A DNA stretch of 64,000 nt from Marinicella algicola (lineage in GTDB: Bacteria; Pseudomonadota; Gammaproteobacteria; Xanthomonadales; Marinicellaceae). The stretch covers positions 186,001 to 250,000 of the forward strand of contig NZ_JAQOMR010000002.1 in the NCBI RefSeq assembly GCF_028401385.1. The letters run 5' to 3'. Both the position numbers and the translations under genes were made by a program. Shown in pieces: positions 48,496-57,911 of the stretch (position 1 is the stretch's first letter; every line of letters begins with the position of its first letter). The notes beneath the pieces are model-generated. The model was not told where the DNA came from. It did not search any database and worked only from the letters and a program-made list of their open reading frames with translations.

Positions 48496-49724
48496 CTATG
48501 GTGTTAGGAACGACCGCGACCGTTCTGCGCTCCACTCGAATGCAGCGAAGAGGCCTCGAAGCTCTGCAAGACCTTTAAGTCTGCCAATCGAAGGGTATCC
48601 CGGTTGCGCCTGCCGGCCGATATCGTCGAGGATGTCCTGTCCGTGGTCGGGCCGGATCGGAATGGACCAGTCCGATCGCCCTGCGTCTTTGCGGCGGTGC
48701 TCTTCTTCGACGACTGCGGCTACAAGCGCGGCCATGTCGGTGTGTCCGGTCAGATGCTGATCCTCATAGAAAGAGTTCATCACGGCCTCGCCCTCAATCG
48801 TGACATTGCGGAGATGCATGAAGTGAACGCGGTCGCCGAGCGCCTTCATGATCGCAACGGGGTCGTTGTCCGGGCGCGCGCCCAGCGCCCGGAACACAGC
48901 GTCACGCCGTTCGCCGGCAGATCCACTGCGTCCAGGATCTTGCTGTATTGCGCCTCCGTCGACATAATTCTTGGGAGCCCCAGAAGCGGAAAGGGCGGAT
49001 CGTCCGGGTGGCAGCAAAGGCGTACGCCCAGTTCTTCGGCAAGCGGCGCGACCTCCGAAAGAAAGTCGATCATGTGGCCCTGAAGCTTCTCCTCGCTGAT
49101 ATTGTCATATTCGCCGAGCTGGGTTCTGACATCGTCCAGCGAGAAGCGTTCTGCTGCACCCGGAAGACCGAAGACCACATTTCCGGCAATCGCCTCCTTG
49201 TCGGCTTCGCTCATCTGGGCAAATCTGGCCGCAGCGGCTTCGCGGACATCGTCCGGAAAGCTTTCAGCAGCACCGGGGCGTGCGAGAATGTGAATGTCAT
49301 ATGCGGCGAAGTCGATCAGGTCGAACCGCATGCAGCGCGCACCGTTCGGCCGCTCCCAGGCCAGATCCGTGCGTGTCCAGTCAAGAACCGGCATGAAATT
49401 GTAGCAGATCACCTCGATACCGGCGGAGGCCAGATGCCGCATCGATTGCTTCCAGTTTTCAATATGTGTTCTCCACGCGCCCTTCTGCTTCTTGATGTCT
49501 TCCGAAACGGGAAGGGATTCGACGACGCTCCAGGCAAGTCCCGACAGACGCCCGTTTGCCATTTTTGCGATCTGCTGCTGACGAAGCTCGATTTCCGCAG
49601 GGCTCCATACCGCGCCCGTCGGGACATGATGAAGGGCCGAAACCACACCCTCGACACCCGCCTGCATCATCGTTTCAACTGTTACCGTGTCTGCTGGACC
49701 GAACCAGCGCCATGTCTGTTGCAT
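48496..49724 (-). pseudogene. uxuA: Mannonate dehydratase, frameshifted near 48889
   Basis: ATG 49724 (MQQTWRWFGPADTVTVETMM). UxuA signatures: GVEGVVSALHHVPTGAVW, WSVVESLPVSEDIK, ICYNFMPVLDWTRTDL, LCCHPDDPPFPLLGLPRIMS with the metal His, then after the slip HFMHLRNVTIEGE and SFYEDQHLTGHTDM. Joined length about 409. It dehydrates D-mannonate to 2-keto-3-deoxygluconate. Directly follows the dehydrogenase gene with a 2-base gap. Confidence 0.92.
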
Positions 49725-49726
49725 TG

Positions 49727-50797
49727 TCAGGCCTGCTTTTCTTCTGTTTCGTCGAGTGCAATATGGACCTTGCAACTTTTGCTCTTGTCCAGCGCAAGGG
49801 CGAAGGCCGCGTCGGCCTCGTTCATCGGATAGGTCCCGGTGATGATCGGCCGCACATCGATCTTTCGCGATCCGATGGCATTCACGGCATCGGCGAATTC
49901 GCTGTCGAAGCGGTGCGTGCCGATATAGGAAATTTCGCGGGCGACCATGCGTCCGACCGGCAATTCCATCACGCCCGCAACGCCGACTTCAACAAGAACC
50001 CCGCAAGGCTCCAGCGCTTCGATGGCGCTGATCACCGCTTGCGCAGCCGCAGAGCACTCGAACGCCATGTCATAAGGGCCCTCTTCAGATACACCGTTGG
50101 GCCGTGCCTTGAGATCGATGGTGACATCGGCCCCCATTTTCCGTGCGACCTCCAGTGCTTCCGCATTAAGATCGGTGGCGACGATATGAGCTGCACCTGC
50201 TGCTTTCGCCGCTGCAATCGTCAGGCAGCCGATCGGGCCGCAACCGGTGACAAGAACATTGAGCTTGTCGACGCCGGCGGGAACGCGCGAAACCGCGTGC
50301 AGGCAGACCGCGAGCGGTTCGGAACACGCTGCTTCGCCAGCACTGATACCTTCGGGGAACGCAAAGCACTGGGCTGCGTCGACTGTGAGGTACGACCGGT
50401 AGAGGCCCTGTTCATGCGGCAGATGCATCGCGCTGCCCATGAAATGCATATCCGTGCAATGCCGCTCCATTCCCGACCGGCAGAAACGGCAGTGCCCGCA
50501 GGGACGGCTGGGATTGACCGCGACCAGCGTGCCGGGAACCAGCGCATCGACACCCTGACCGATCGACTCGATGCGGCCAGCTGCTTCGTGGCCCAGTATA
50601 ATGGGCTCGCGGACCCTGATCTGCCCGACGCCGCCATGCGCAAAATAGTGCAGGTCCGACCCACAGATACCGCCGCGCTCCATGGCGATCCTGACCTGTC
50701 CCAGTCCCGGGGCAGCAGCCTCACATGTTTCAAACCGCAGATCCTGCTGTGCATGAAGACGCAGGACATCCGCCTGTTTCACCGGCATTCCAGACAT
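49727..50797 (-). CDS. Zinc-dependent alcohol dehydrogenase, probable L-idonate 5-dehydrogenase
   Basis: 356 residues in one frame. Catalytic zinc site Cys/His/Glu in GGICGSDLHYF and ILGHEAAGRIE, structural zinc cluster in RPCGHCRFCRSGMERHC, GroES-like then Rossmann domain VLVTGCGPIGCLTIAAAKAA. Closest in my judgement to L-idonate 5-dehydrogenases, which interconvert L-idonate and 5-ketogluconate; other polyol dehydrogenases are possible. Operon with uxuA suggests hexonate catabolism. Confidence 0.8.
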   Translation of the reverse strand: MSGMPVKQADVLRLHAQQDLRFETCEAAAPGLGQVRIAMERGGICGSDLHYFAHGGVGQIRVREPIILGHEAAGRIESIGQGVDALVPGTLVAVNPSRPCGHCRFCRSGMERHCTDMHFMGSAMHLPHEQGLYRSYLTVDAAQCFAFPEGISAGEAACSEPLAVCLHAVSRVPAGVDKLNVLVTGCGPIGCLTIAAAKAAGAAHIVATDLNAEALEVARKMGADVTIDLKARPNGVSEEGPYDMAFECSAAAQAVISAIEALEPCGVLVEVGVAGVMELPVGRMVAREISYIGTHRFDSEFADAVNAIGSRKIDVRPIITGTYPMNEADAAFALALDKSKSCKVHIALDETEEKQA

Positions 50798-51266
50798 AAC
50801 GAAAACTCCTTTTCAGTTTCCAAGACAGAAACTTTCAACTTCTGTTTCGAGAGAAGTGGATGGTGTCTGGCCAGAGACGACGCGCGAAAGCACGTGCCTG
50901 CGGTTCTCGGCTCGATTGAGTTCGAGCGCTTCCCATCATCGCTTCTCCTCCCATTCAGCCGCACACGCTGGCCGCGGCTTCTGCCGCCGATTTTGTGTTT
51001 GCCTGTCAGTTCATCTTCAAAACGGCTTTACACAATCGACAAACAATCATATACACATTGTTAGACGATTTAAAAGACATTGACAGTCAATTTTGAGGAT
51101 CGTTTACGGGAGGATGAATCATGATGCCTGCATCGCCGGCATGGCTTCGCCGTGTATCCAATGCGCGCTGTAGCCACAGAGCTAACGTCGCCACATTCCG
51201 TGGTGCGCGCGCTCGATCAGTCTCTTCTCCCGTTTGCAGAAAATTCGCGAAATCTCAGAATTTCCA
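50798..51266. promoter_or_regulatory. Divergent promoter region between the idonate and diketogulonate operons
   Basis: About 470 bases with no supported gene. The AT-rich part near 51020-51100 (ACAATCATATACACATTGT) contains the imperfect inverted repeat ACAAT...ATTGT and is the best place for the promoters and for the site of the GntR at 55872. Site assignment is inference. Confidence 0.35.
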
Positions 51267-52306
51267 ATGGATGGAGTAGAGCAATTGACACGCATACCTT
51301 TCGATACGATGCGGGACGTCATCACCGAAGCTTTCGTCAAGGCGGGTATGTCCGCCGGAGACGCCGCTCAATGCGCCGCATTTCACACGCAGGCGAGTTG
51401 CGACGGGGTGTACTCGCATGGCCTCAACCGGGTCGCACGGTTTGTCGACTACGTGAAAAAGGGCTGGGTCAATCTGGAGGAAAGCCGGAACCTGTTCGTT
51501 CTCTCGCTGCTATTGAAGTGTTCGATGGTCATCGCGGCCCGGGCATTCTCAATGCACTTTTCGCCAGCGATCGCTCCATGGAACTCGCAGAAAAGAACGG
51601 CGTCGGCATCGTTGCCTTGCGGAATACGACCCACTGGATGCGCGGCGGGGCCTTCGGCTGGCATGCTGCCGAGAAGGGCTATGTCGCAATGTGCTGGACC
51701 AATACCGAGTCCTGCATGCCGGCCTGGGGTGCGCAGAATACGCGCTTGGGCAACAATCCCTTCGTCATGGCCGTGCCGCGTGACAAAGGCCATATCGTGC
51801 TCGATATGGCGATGTCGCAATATGCCTACGGCAAGCTTCAGGTCACACGGCTGAAAGGTGAAAAACTGCCCTTCCCGGGCGGCTTTGATAAGAACGGGGT
51901 ACTAACCTCCGAGCCCGGTCCGATCGAGGAATCGATGCGGATCCTGCCTATGGGGTATTGGAAAGGTTCTGGGTTTGCCATCCTGCTTGATACGCTGGCA
52001 GCCGTGCTTTCGGAGGGTGCTCCGACCTACGAGATCGACCAGATCCAGGAAGGAAGTTGCACCGGGTGTTCGCAGATATTTATCGCGATCGATCCACGAC
52101 AGCTTGGCGGAGAAGATTTCACAAATCGCGTCACCGATGGCATCGCTGATTACGTCAATAGTTCAACAACGGACGAGAAAAGTAGCGAAGTCATTTACCC
52201 CGGACAGCTCGAAGTGCGCGTTCGCAAGGATCATCTGGAAAACGGAATTGTTGTCGATGACGGTGTCTGGGGAGAGGTTCTTGCCCTTGCAGGCAGGAGT
52301 GCCTGA
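51267..52306 (+). pseudogene. yiaK: 2,3-diketo-L-gulonate reductase-like (YiaK, Ldh family), frameshifted
   Basis: N-terminal part ITEAFVKAGMSAGDAAQCAA, CDGVYSHGLNRVARFVDYVK with the catalytic His. In GAGGAAAG near 51479 one G is missing, after which KPEPVRSLAAIEVFDGHRGP follows. Other motifs match E. coli YiaK: ALRNTTHWMRGGAFGWHAAE, KGYVAMCWTNTESCMPAWGA, RILPMGYWKGSGFAILLDTL. Stop 52306. YiaK reduces 2,3-diketo-L-gulonate to 3-keto-L-gulonate with NADH. Start site is uncertain (51234 or 51267). Confidence 0.88.
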
Positions 52307-52308
52307 CG

Positions 52309-52790
52309 ATGATCACGGGACACTTAGAATGCCTTGAACGATCAAGAAACGAATTTCCAGACGCTGTTTTCTCGGTTCTCGATGCCCTGGCAACGATGGA
52401 TTTTCATGACATTGAGGACGGTGAGATCGCTCTCGCCGGTCATGCGCTGACTGCCAGGCTTTTTCTCTGCGAACGCATCCGCTCGACGCCGGAAAGGCCG
52501 AGACTCATGTTGAGAACATCGACATTCACCTTGTGGTTTCAGGCGCCGAAAAGATCGTTCAGGCGCCGCTTACAGCCGCGGTCGATGCGACACGTCAAGG
52601 ACAGCCCGAAAACGACAATCTGTTTTACGAACCGCCGGCCGAACCGGTCACCGTGGTGACCCTGAAACCGGGAGACTTCGCGGTGCTGTTTCCGTGGGAC
52701 CTTCATGCCCCCGGCTGTTCAGTGCCCGGAGAGGACAGTGTCAGAAAGGTCGTCGTCAAGCTTCCGCTGGAGAGCCTCAAAGCTGACTAA
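52309..52790 (+). pseudogene. yiaL: YhcH/YjgK/YiaL-family cupin protein, frameshifted
   Basis: Begins MITGHLECLERSRNEFPDAV right after yiaK. Near 52485 the frame slips; the second part reads GKAETHVENIDIHLVVSGAE, FYEPPAEPVTVVTLKPGDFA, VLFPWDLHAPGCSVPGEDSV with the conserved HAP metal-binding His, then VRKVVVKLPLESL. About 160 residues, normal for the family, whose members are thought to act on sugar or sialic acids. Confidence 0.85.
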
Positions 52791-52846
52791 AAACAAAGGG
52801 CCACGTGAACAAGGTGGCCCCATCGAGATTCACTGGGAGGATCAAG

Positions 52847-53326
52847 GTGTCTATACAAAATACCGTGCAGCAAACGCTGAAGGCGCTGATGGTCATATCG
52901 CTTGCCCTGATGTGCGTCCTCGTTTTCGCCAATGTGGTGATGCGATATGGTTTCAACTCCAACATTCTTATTACAGAAGAAGTCGCCCGTTACCTGTTCG
53001 TATGGCTGACCTTTCTTGGTTCGATCACGGCCTTTGCCAGAAACCGGCATGTCCGCGTCGTGTTCGTTCTCAACCGCTTGCCGGATCCCTGGCGGGGAAT
53101 CGTGCTCGTTGCGAGCCGCATCGCCATGCTGATGTGTTGCGTGATGGTGCTTATCGGTTGCTGGCAGCTGGCTGAGCTGAACCTCCAGAACCGCCTTCCC
53201 ATAAGCGGCTTGCCGGTTGCCGTTCTCTATGCGGCCGGCATTCCCTTCGCCATCTTTGTCGGCGTCATGCTGGTGGCCCGGATCTGGCGTGCCATTCGGC
53301 AGTTGCCCGGAGGTGAAATCCTATGA
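52847..53326 (+). CDS. yiaM: TRAP transporter small permease (DctQ/YiaM-like)
   Basis: About 160 residues from GTG 52847 with GGGAGGATCAAG before it; an in-frame ATG at 52805 is possible. Four membrane helices: LKALMVISLALMCVLVFANV, ITEEVARYLFVWLTFLGSIT, IVLVASRIAMLMCCVMVLIG, LPVAVLYAAGIPFAIFVGVM. The helix-2 motif EEVARYLFVWLTFLGS is the DctQ hallmark. The stop overlaps the dctM start as ATGA. Confidence 0.9.
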   Translation: MSIQNTVQQTLKALMVISLALMCVLVFANVVMRYGFNSNILITEEVARYLFVWLTFLGSITAFARNRHVRVVFVLNRLPDPWRGIVLVASRIAMLMCCVMVLIGCWQLAELNLQNRLPISGLPVAVLYAAGIPFAIFVGVMLVARIWRAIRQLPGGEIL

Positions 53327-54600
53327 CCGTCATCGTCTTCCTTGTCAGCCTGATAGGCTGCATCGTCATCGGCATACCGATTGCCTTTTCGCTGCTGCTC
53401 TGCGGCACGGCACTGATGCTCAATCTGGGGTTTTTCGACAGCCAGATCATGGCGCAGAACCTTATCAACGGCGCCGACAGCTTTTCGTTGCTGGCGATTC
53501 CTTTCTTCATTCTCGCCGGAGAACTGATGAATGCGGGCGGCATCTCCAAACGCATTGTCGATCTTCCGATGAAGCTGGTCGGCCACAAACGCGGTGGCCT
53601 TGGCTATGTCGCGATCATTGCCGCAGTGCTGATGGCAAGCCTCTCCGGTTCTGCCGCCGCAGATACCGCAGCGCTGGCGATGGTGCTCCTGCCGATGATG
53701 AAGACCGCGCGCTATCACGAAAGCCGCTCGGTCGGGCTGTTGTCTGCCGGTGGCATCATCGCGCCGATCATTCCGCCCTCCATTCCGTTCATCATTTTCG
53801 GTGTGGCGAGCGGTGTTTCGATTTCACAGCTCTTTCTTGCCGGCATTGCGCCGGGCGTGATGATGGGAACGACGCTGGCAGCCGTTTGGTGGTGGCAGGC
53901 GCGCGCCGCAGAAGTCGAAACGATGGAGAAGGCAAGTCCGGCTGAAATCATGCAGTCGCTTCGACAGGGTATATGGGCGCTGTTCCTGCCTGTCATCATC
54001 ATCGGCGGTTTTCGCAGCGGCATATTCACCCCGACCGAGGCTGGTGTTGTCGCCGCTGTCTATGCCTTGTTTATTTCGGTGTTCGTCTATCGGGAACTCG
54101 ATCTCAAGAAACTCTATGAGGTCCTCTATTCGGCCGCCGAAACGACTGCCGTCGTCATGCTGCTCGTTGCCGCATCGGCTGTATCCGCATGGCTCATCAC
54201 GATTGCCGAGCTGCCGCAGATGGTTGCCGACCTGATGGAACCGCTCACCGGGTCACCGATCCTGCTGATGGCTGTCATGATGGTTTTCATCATGATCGTC
54301 GGCATGGTTATGGACCTGACGCCAACGGTCCTCATCCTTGTCCCCGTGATGATGCCGCTGGTTTACGCCGCCGAGATCAACCCGGTCTATTTCGGCGTGA
54401 TGTTTATCCTGAACTCCTCGATAGGGCTGATTACGCCACCTGTCGGAAACGTTCTCAATGTGATCGCCGGTGTGTCACAAATACCGTTCGAGCGCTGTGT
54501 GCGCGGTGTCGCGCCATATCTGGCCGTTATGCTGGCTTTGCTCGTTCTGTTCATTCTGTTTCCGGCGCTGATCATAACACCGCTTCATTGGCTGTCCTGA
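53323..54600 (+). CDS. yiaN: TRAP transporter large permease (DctM/YiaN-like)
   Basis: 425 residues in one frame with about 12 helices. DctM motifs: SFSLLAIPFFILAGELMNAG, MASLSGSAAADTAALAMVLL, GGIIAPIIPPSIPFIIFGVA, GLITPPVGNVLNVIAGVSQI. Forms the sodium-driven channel with the small permease and receives substrate from the binding protein encoded downstream. Confidence 0.94.
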   Translation: MTVIVFLVSLIGCIVIGIPIAFSLLLCGTALMLNLGFFDSQIMAQNLINGADSFSLLAIPFFILAGELMNAGGISKRIVDLPMKLVGHKRGGLGYVAIIAAVLMASLSGSAAADTAALAMVLLPMMKTARYHESRSVGLLSAGGIIAPIIPPSIPFIIFGVASGVSISQLFLAGIAPGVMMGTTLAAVWWWQARAAEVETMEKASPAEIMQSLRQGIWALFLPVIIIGGFRSGIFTPTEAGVVAAVYALFISVFVYRELDLKKLYEVLYSAAETTAVVMLLVAASAVSAWLITIAELPQMVADLMEPLTGSPILLMAVMMVFIMIVGMVMDLTPTVLILVPVMMPLVYAAEINPVYFGVMFILNSSIGLITPPVGNVLNVIAGVSQIPFERCVRGVAPYLAVMLALLVLFILFPALIITPLHWLS

Positions 54601-54692
54601 CGCCAACCGCAAATGTGGCGACAAGCTTCAGCCGCGGGTTTGTCGTCGCACCTTTACCTTGAGCGGCAATACACGAAAATTGGGAGAGTAGA

Positions 54693-55690
54693 ATGACTGT
54701 TACCATGAAGAATATCGTACTCGGGTCACTCGTGGGGATCGGCCTCGCATTATCGGCGACGAATGGCGTTCAGGCAAAATCGCTGCGTTTCGCCTCTGAA
54801 GCTTCGCGCAACGATACACAGTATGCCGGCGCGCAGAAATTCAACGAGCTGCTGGAAGCAAAGACTGGCGGAGAGCTCGATCTGAAGATTTTCACCGACA
54901 GCACGCTCGGCAATGGCCAGGCTGCCATTACCGGAACGCGCGGCAGCACGATCGACATGCTTGTCACCGGTTCGTCGAATTTCAGCGGCCTGGTTCCCCT
55001 CATCGGCATGCTCGACATCCCGTTCCTGTTTGAAAATACCGACCATGCCTACCGCACCCTTGACGGCGAGGTCGGGCAGGAATTGCTGGACAAGTTGAAC
55101 GATGTCGGTCTTCAGGGACTTGCTTACTGGGACAACGGCTGGCGCCAGATCACCAATTCGGTGCATCCGGTTCACACCCCGGACGATGTGAAGGGGCTGA
55201 AAATCCGCACGACCGGCGCGCCTGTTCACATCGAGGCTTTCAAGCTTCTGGGCGCAAACCCTGTGCCCATGCCAATCGGTGAACTTTATACGGCCCTCGA
55301 AATGGGTACCGTGGATGCCCAGGAACACCCGCTCGGCGTGTTCGTGTCGGCAAAACTCTATGAGGTTCAGGATTACCTGACCCTGTCCTATCATGCCTAC
55401 AGCCCGCTGATCGTGGCAATGAACAAGGCCAAGTTCGACGCGCTGCCAGAAGACCAGCAGCAGGCGCTCATCGAGGCGGCGCGCGAAGCGGGCGACTATC
55501 AGCGCGAGCTCAACAATCAGGCGATTGCGGAAGAAGTTGAGTTCCTCAGGGGCGAAGGCGTTGATATCGTGGAAAGTATCGACCAGACTCCTTCGTCGAG
55601 GCAACGCTTGGCGTTCGCGATACCTTTGTCGATCAGTTTGGCGGCGCTTCCGAACTGCAGCAGATTGATGCATTGCGCACCAATGGATGA
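54693..55690 (+). pseudogene. yiaO: TRAP transporter binding protein (DctP/YiaO-like), 3' end frameshifted
   Basis: A signal peptide (MKNIVLGSLVGIGLALSATN) with cleavage after VQA. DctP fold: GAQKFNELLEAKTGGELDLK, WRQITNSVHPVHTPDDVKGL, KIRTTGAPVHIEAFKLLGAN, PMPIGELYTALEMGTVDAQE. After VESIDQT the frame shifts near 55595; the other frame gives FVEATLGVRDTFVDQFGG and stops at 55690. Length about 332. The substrate is probably diketogulonate or a related hexonate, by operon context. Confidence 0.88.
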
Positions 55691-55871
55691 TCGAAACGCT
55701 TCAACCGGCTGAGAAATCCTCAACCGGTTTTGGCAGATATGAGTGGTTCCGGCGATGTGCATTCGACATCTTCCGGAGCCACTTACTTTTCAGTAATGGT
55801 TATTTCTGGTGAAGGATGAAAACTGCTAATGATGCGAACGACATGTCAAAAGTGCGTACTGCGAGGGTCTC

Positions 55872-56615
55872 TTGTCAAAGCTGACATCTGAAAATGCTTC
55901 CAAGCCATCGAACGGGCGGGCGACAAAGCTCGAATCCACGATTATGGCCTTTGGGAACGACATTGTGAGTGGTCGTTACGCTGGCGAAACCTCGCTTCCG
56001 TCAGAGGCGGAACTGTGCGGCATCTACGGCGTTTCCCGCGCCACGCTTCGCGAAGTCGCGAAAATCCTCGCATCGAAAGGGCTGATTGTCATTCAAAAGC
56101 ACCGCGGCCTTTTCATTCAGGAGCGTCGCGACTGGAACTACCTCGATACAGATGTTCTGAACTGGGTTCTCGCCGGAGAAGGCAGTTACGAAATGATTAG
56201 AACGCTTCTTGAGACCCGGGCCATTATCGAGCCCGAGATCGCCGGCTGGGCGGCCGCGCGGGCGGGCGCGGACGACCTGGCGAAGATGGAAGCTGCCCTG
56301 AAGGACATGGATAAATTCTATGCCGACAAGGATCGTTTCAACGAGGCTGATATCCGCTTCCATGCAGCGTTGATTGCTGCCGCGCAGAATTATGTCGTCG
56401 AGCAGCTTGGCAAGGCGATCACAGCCCTTCAGATCGCCGTGTTCGATGTGACCTATTTCCCCGATAACACCACAAAGCAAATCACGATCGACCAGCATTC
56501 TGAACTTCTGAATGCGATCCGCTTGCGTAAACCCGGCGTGGCAAAACGGATAAGCACACAGATGATCGAAGGCGTGCGGAGTCGCGTCGATCAGAAATAT
56601 AGAACTTTGAAGTAA
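55872..56615 (+). CDS. GntR-family regulator, FadR/FCD subfamily
   Basis: About 247 residues starting at TTG 55872; an ATG at 55843 is in another frame, so a frameshift at the very start is possible. Winged helix LPSEAELCGIYGVSRATLRE then VAKILASKGLIVIQKHRGLF. FCD domain with EPEIAGWAAARAGADDLAKM and the metal pattern Asp/His in NEADIRFHAALIAAAQNYVV and DQHSELLNAIRL. Subgroup similar to DgoR/LldR-type regulators of sugar-acid genes; probably represses the TRAP operon. Confidence 0.9.
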   Translation: MSKLTSENASKPSNGRATKLESTIMAFGNDIVSGRYAGETSLPSEAELCGIYGVSRATLREVAKILASKGLIVIQKHRGLFIQERRDWNYLDTDVLNWVLAGEGSYEMIRTLLETRAIIEPEIAGWAAARAGADDLAKMEAALKDMDKFYADKDRFNEADIRFHAALIAAAQNYVVEQLGKAITALQIAVFDVTYFPDNTTKQITIDQHSELLNAIRLRKPGVAKRISTQMIEGVRSRVDQKYRTLK

Positions 56616-56674
56616 CGCTTTCTCAAAAACACGCTCCTGACTGCTGCCTCTTCCTCAGACTGTCAATCGGCACA

Positions 56675-56752
56675 GGGGTTCGACGCCGATCGGCACTATA
56701 AGTCTTTGAACGACCTAAAGAGTATGTGAGCTCGGCGCCACGCCGAATGACA
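56675..56752 (+). repeat. Transposon-end-like sequence, copy R
   Basis: Reads GGGGTTCGACGCCGATCGGC, AAGTCTTTGAA and a block ending CGCCGAATGACA, matching copy L at 46228-46302 in opposite orientation over about 75 bases. With GGGG as the outer edge, the element would extend rightward, away from the catabolic region between the copies. Confidence 0.55.
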
Positions 56753-56783
56753 GGCCTGTTGCAGTGCGCCCGTTTATTGAACC

Positions 56784-56805
56784 GCCGGAGGTTAGATTCT
56801 CCGGC
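56784..56805. terminator. Short hairpin
   Basis: GCCGGAG (56784-56790) and CTCCGGC (56799-56805), 7-base arms with an 8-base loop, about 170 bases after the GntR stop. Possible terminator; no clear T-run. Confidence 0.35.
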
Positions 56806-56922
56806 TTAGGGCGCAAAGCTACTATAAGTACTCACTACAAAACTCTGATTATCGTTGGAACCGGCGATCCCAGCTAAATAATGCGTAAGCTAGCCTTGCA
56901 AACTAAGGATATACAATCAAAC

Positions 56923-57813
56923 GGGCCTGCCGCAAATTTTCGGGCTTAACGGTATGTTGACCATAGGTATGGGATTTGCCTCTCCGAAAGTTGCGGAGTG
57001 AGCCCATGATTTTGAATGCCATTGCCGAGAAGCTGAAGCGCCAGTCAAAGGATGACTTTAAAGGCAGGCATTTCGAGGCCTGGCTGATTGTACAGGCGGT
57101 TGCCTGGTATTTGCGCTACCCGCTCAGCTATCGTGACTTGGAAGAGATGTTTCGCGAGCGAGGCTTCGAGGTCGATCATAGCACGGTCAACCGCTGGGTA
57201 TTGGCTTATGCGCCGATGATCGAAAAACGGCTGCGGCAGTTTCGGCGACCCCATTGCGGCTCGGTCCGGATCGATGAGACCTACGTCAAGATCCGCGGCA
57301 AATGGCGTTACCTGTATCGGGCCATCGATAAACACGGCAATCCGGTGGATTTCCTGTTGACCGCTAAGCGCGATCTCGACGCCGCCAAGCGGTTCTTCCG
57401 GAAAATGCTCAAAGACGAACCCTTGTTGTCCCCGAACAGGATCGGGACGGGTGGGGCCAACACCTTCCCGTCAGCGATCAAAACGTCGGTTGATGATCGG
57501 CTTCTCCATCCGGACCCCGTCCACCATGTCACCAAGCATCTCCAGCAAGGCATCGAAAGTGACCATTTTCGGGTAAAGAAGAACATGCCAAAGATCGGTG
57601 GCTTCCAATCCTTCAACACGGCGCGACAAACCATCGCGGGCTTCGAGGCGATGCTGTGGCTGAGGAAAGGCTTCGGCTTTTCCGGCGGCTGGACTATCAA
57701 CGACCAGAACGATTTGCTTGCGCGCCTCTTCGGACTGCAAAAGGTTAACAAAGCATGAAAATGAAGATGCTCAGGGCATAATCGCGCGCTCCGAAAATGT
57801 TTGCGACAAGCCC
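56923..57813 (+). mobile_element. IS6-family insertion sequence
   Basis: Inverted ends GGGC(C/T)TG(C/T)CGCAAA...TTTTCGG at 56923 and, complement, ending 57813. One transposase gene inside. No matching 8-base target duplication, common for IS6 elements that moved by replicon fusion or deletion. Confidence 0.82.
57006..57758 (+). CDS. IS6-family transposase with one catalytic Asp apparently replaced
   Basis: About 250 residues from ATG 57006. FKGRHFEAWLIVQAVAWYLR and SYRDLEEMFRERGFEVDHST are the N-terminal IS6 pattern. First catalytic Asp in RIDETYVKIRGKWRYLYRAI and Glu in IESDHFRVKKNMPKIGGFQS are present. The second, normally in a GTDGA-type segment, reads IGTGGANTFPSAI, so Asp is Gly (one base change). 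If real, the copy cannot transpose. Confidence 0.87.
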   Translation: MILNAIAEKLKRQSKDDFKGRHFEAWLIVQAVAWYLRYPLSYRDLEEMFRERGFEVDHSTVNRWVLAYAPMIEKRLRQFRRPHCGSVRIDETYVKIRGKWRYLYRAIDKHGNPVDFLLTAKRDLDAAKRFFRKMLKDEPLLSPNRIGTGGANTFPSAIKTSVDDRLLHPDPVHHVTKHLQQGIESDHFRVKKNMPKIGGFQSFNTARQTIAGFEAMLWLRKGFGFSGGWTINDQNDLLARLFGLQKVNKA

Positions 57814-57911
57814 AGGAACTTCATATTCAGCACCTGCGAAATGCTGCTGTGCGCTGTACAGCGTGTTTTCAAAAATCTGGTCTAGTATTTGGTCGGGAAT
57901 ATCGGAAGCTA

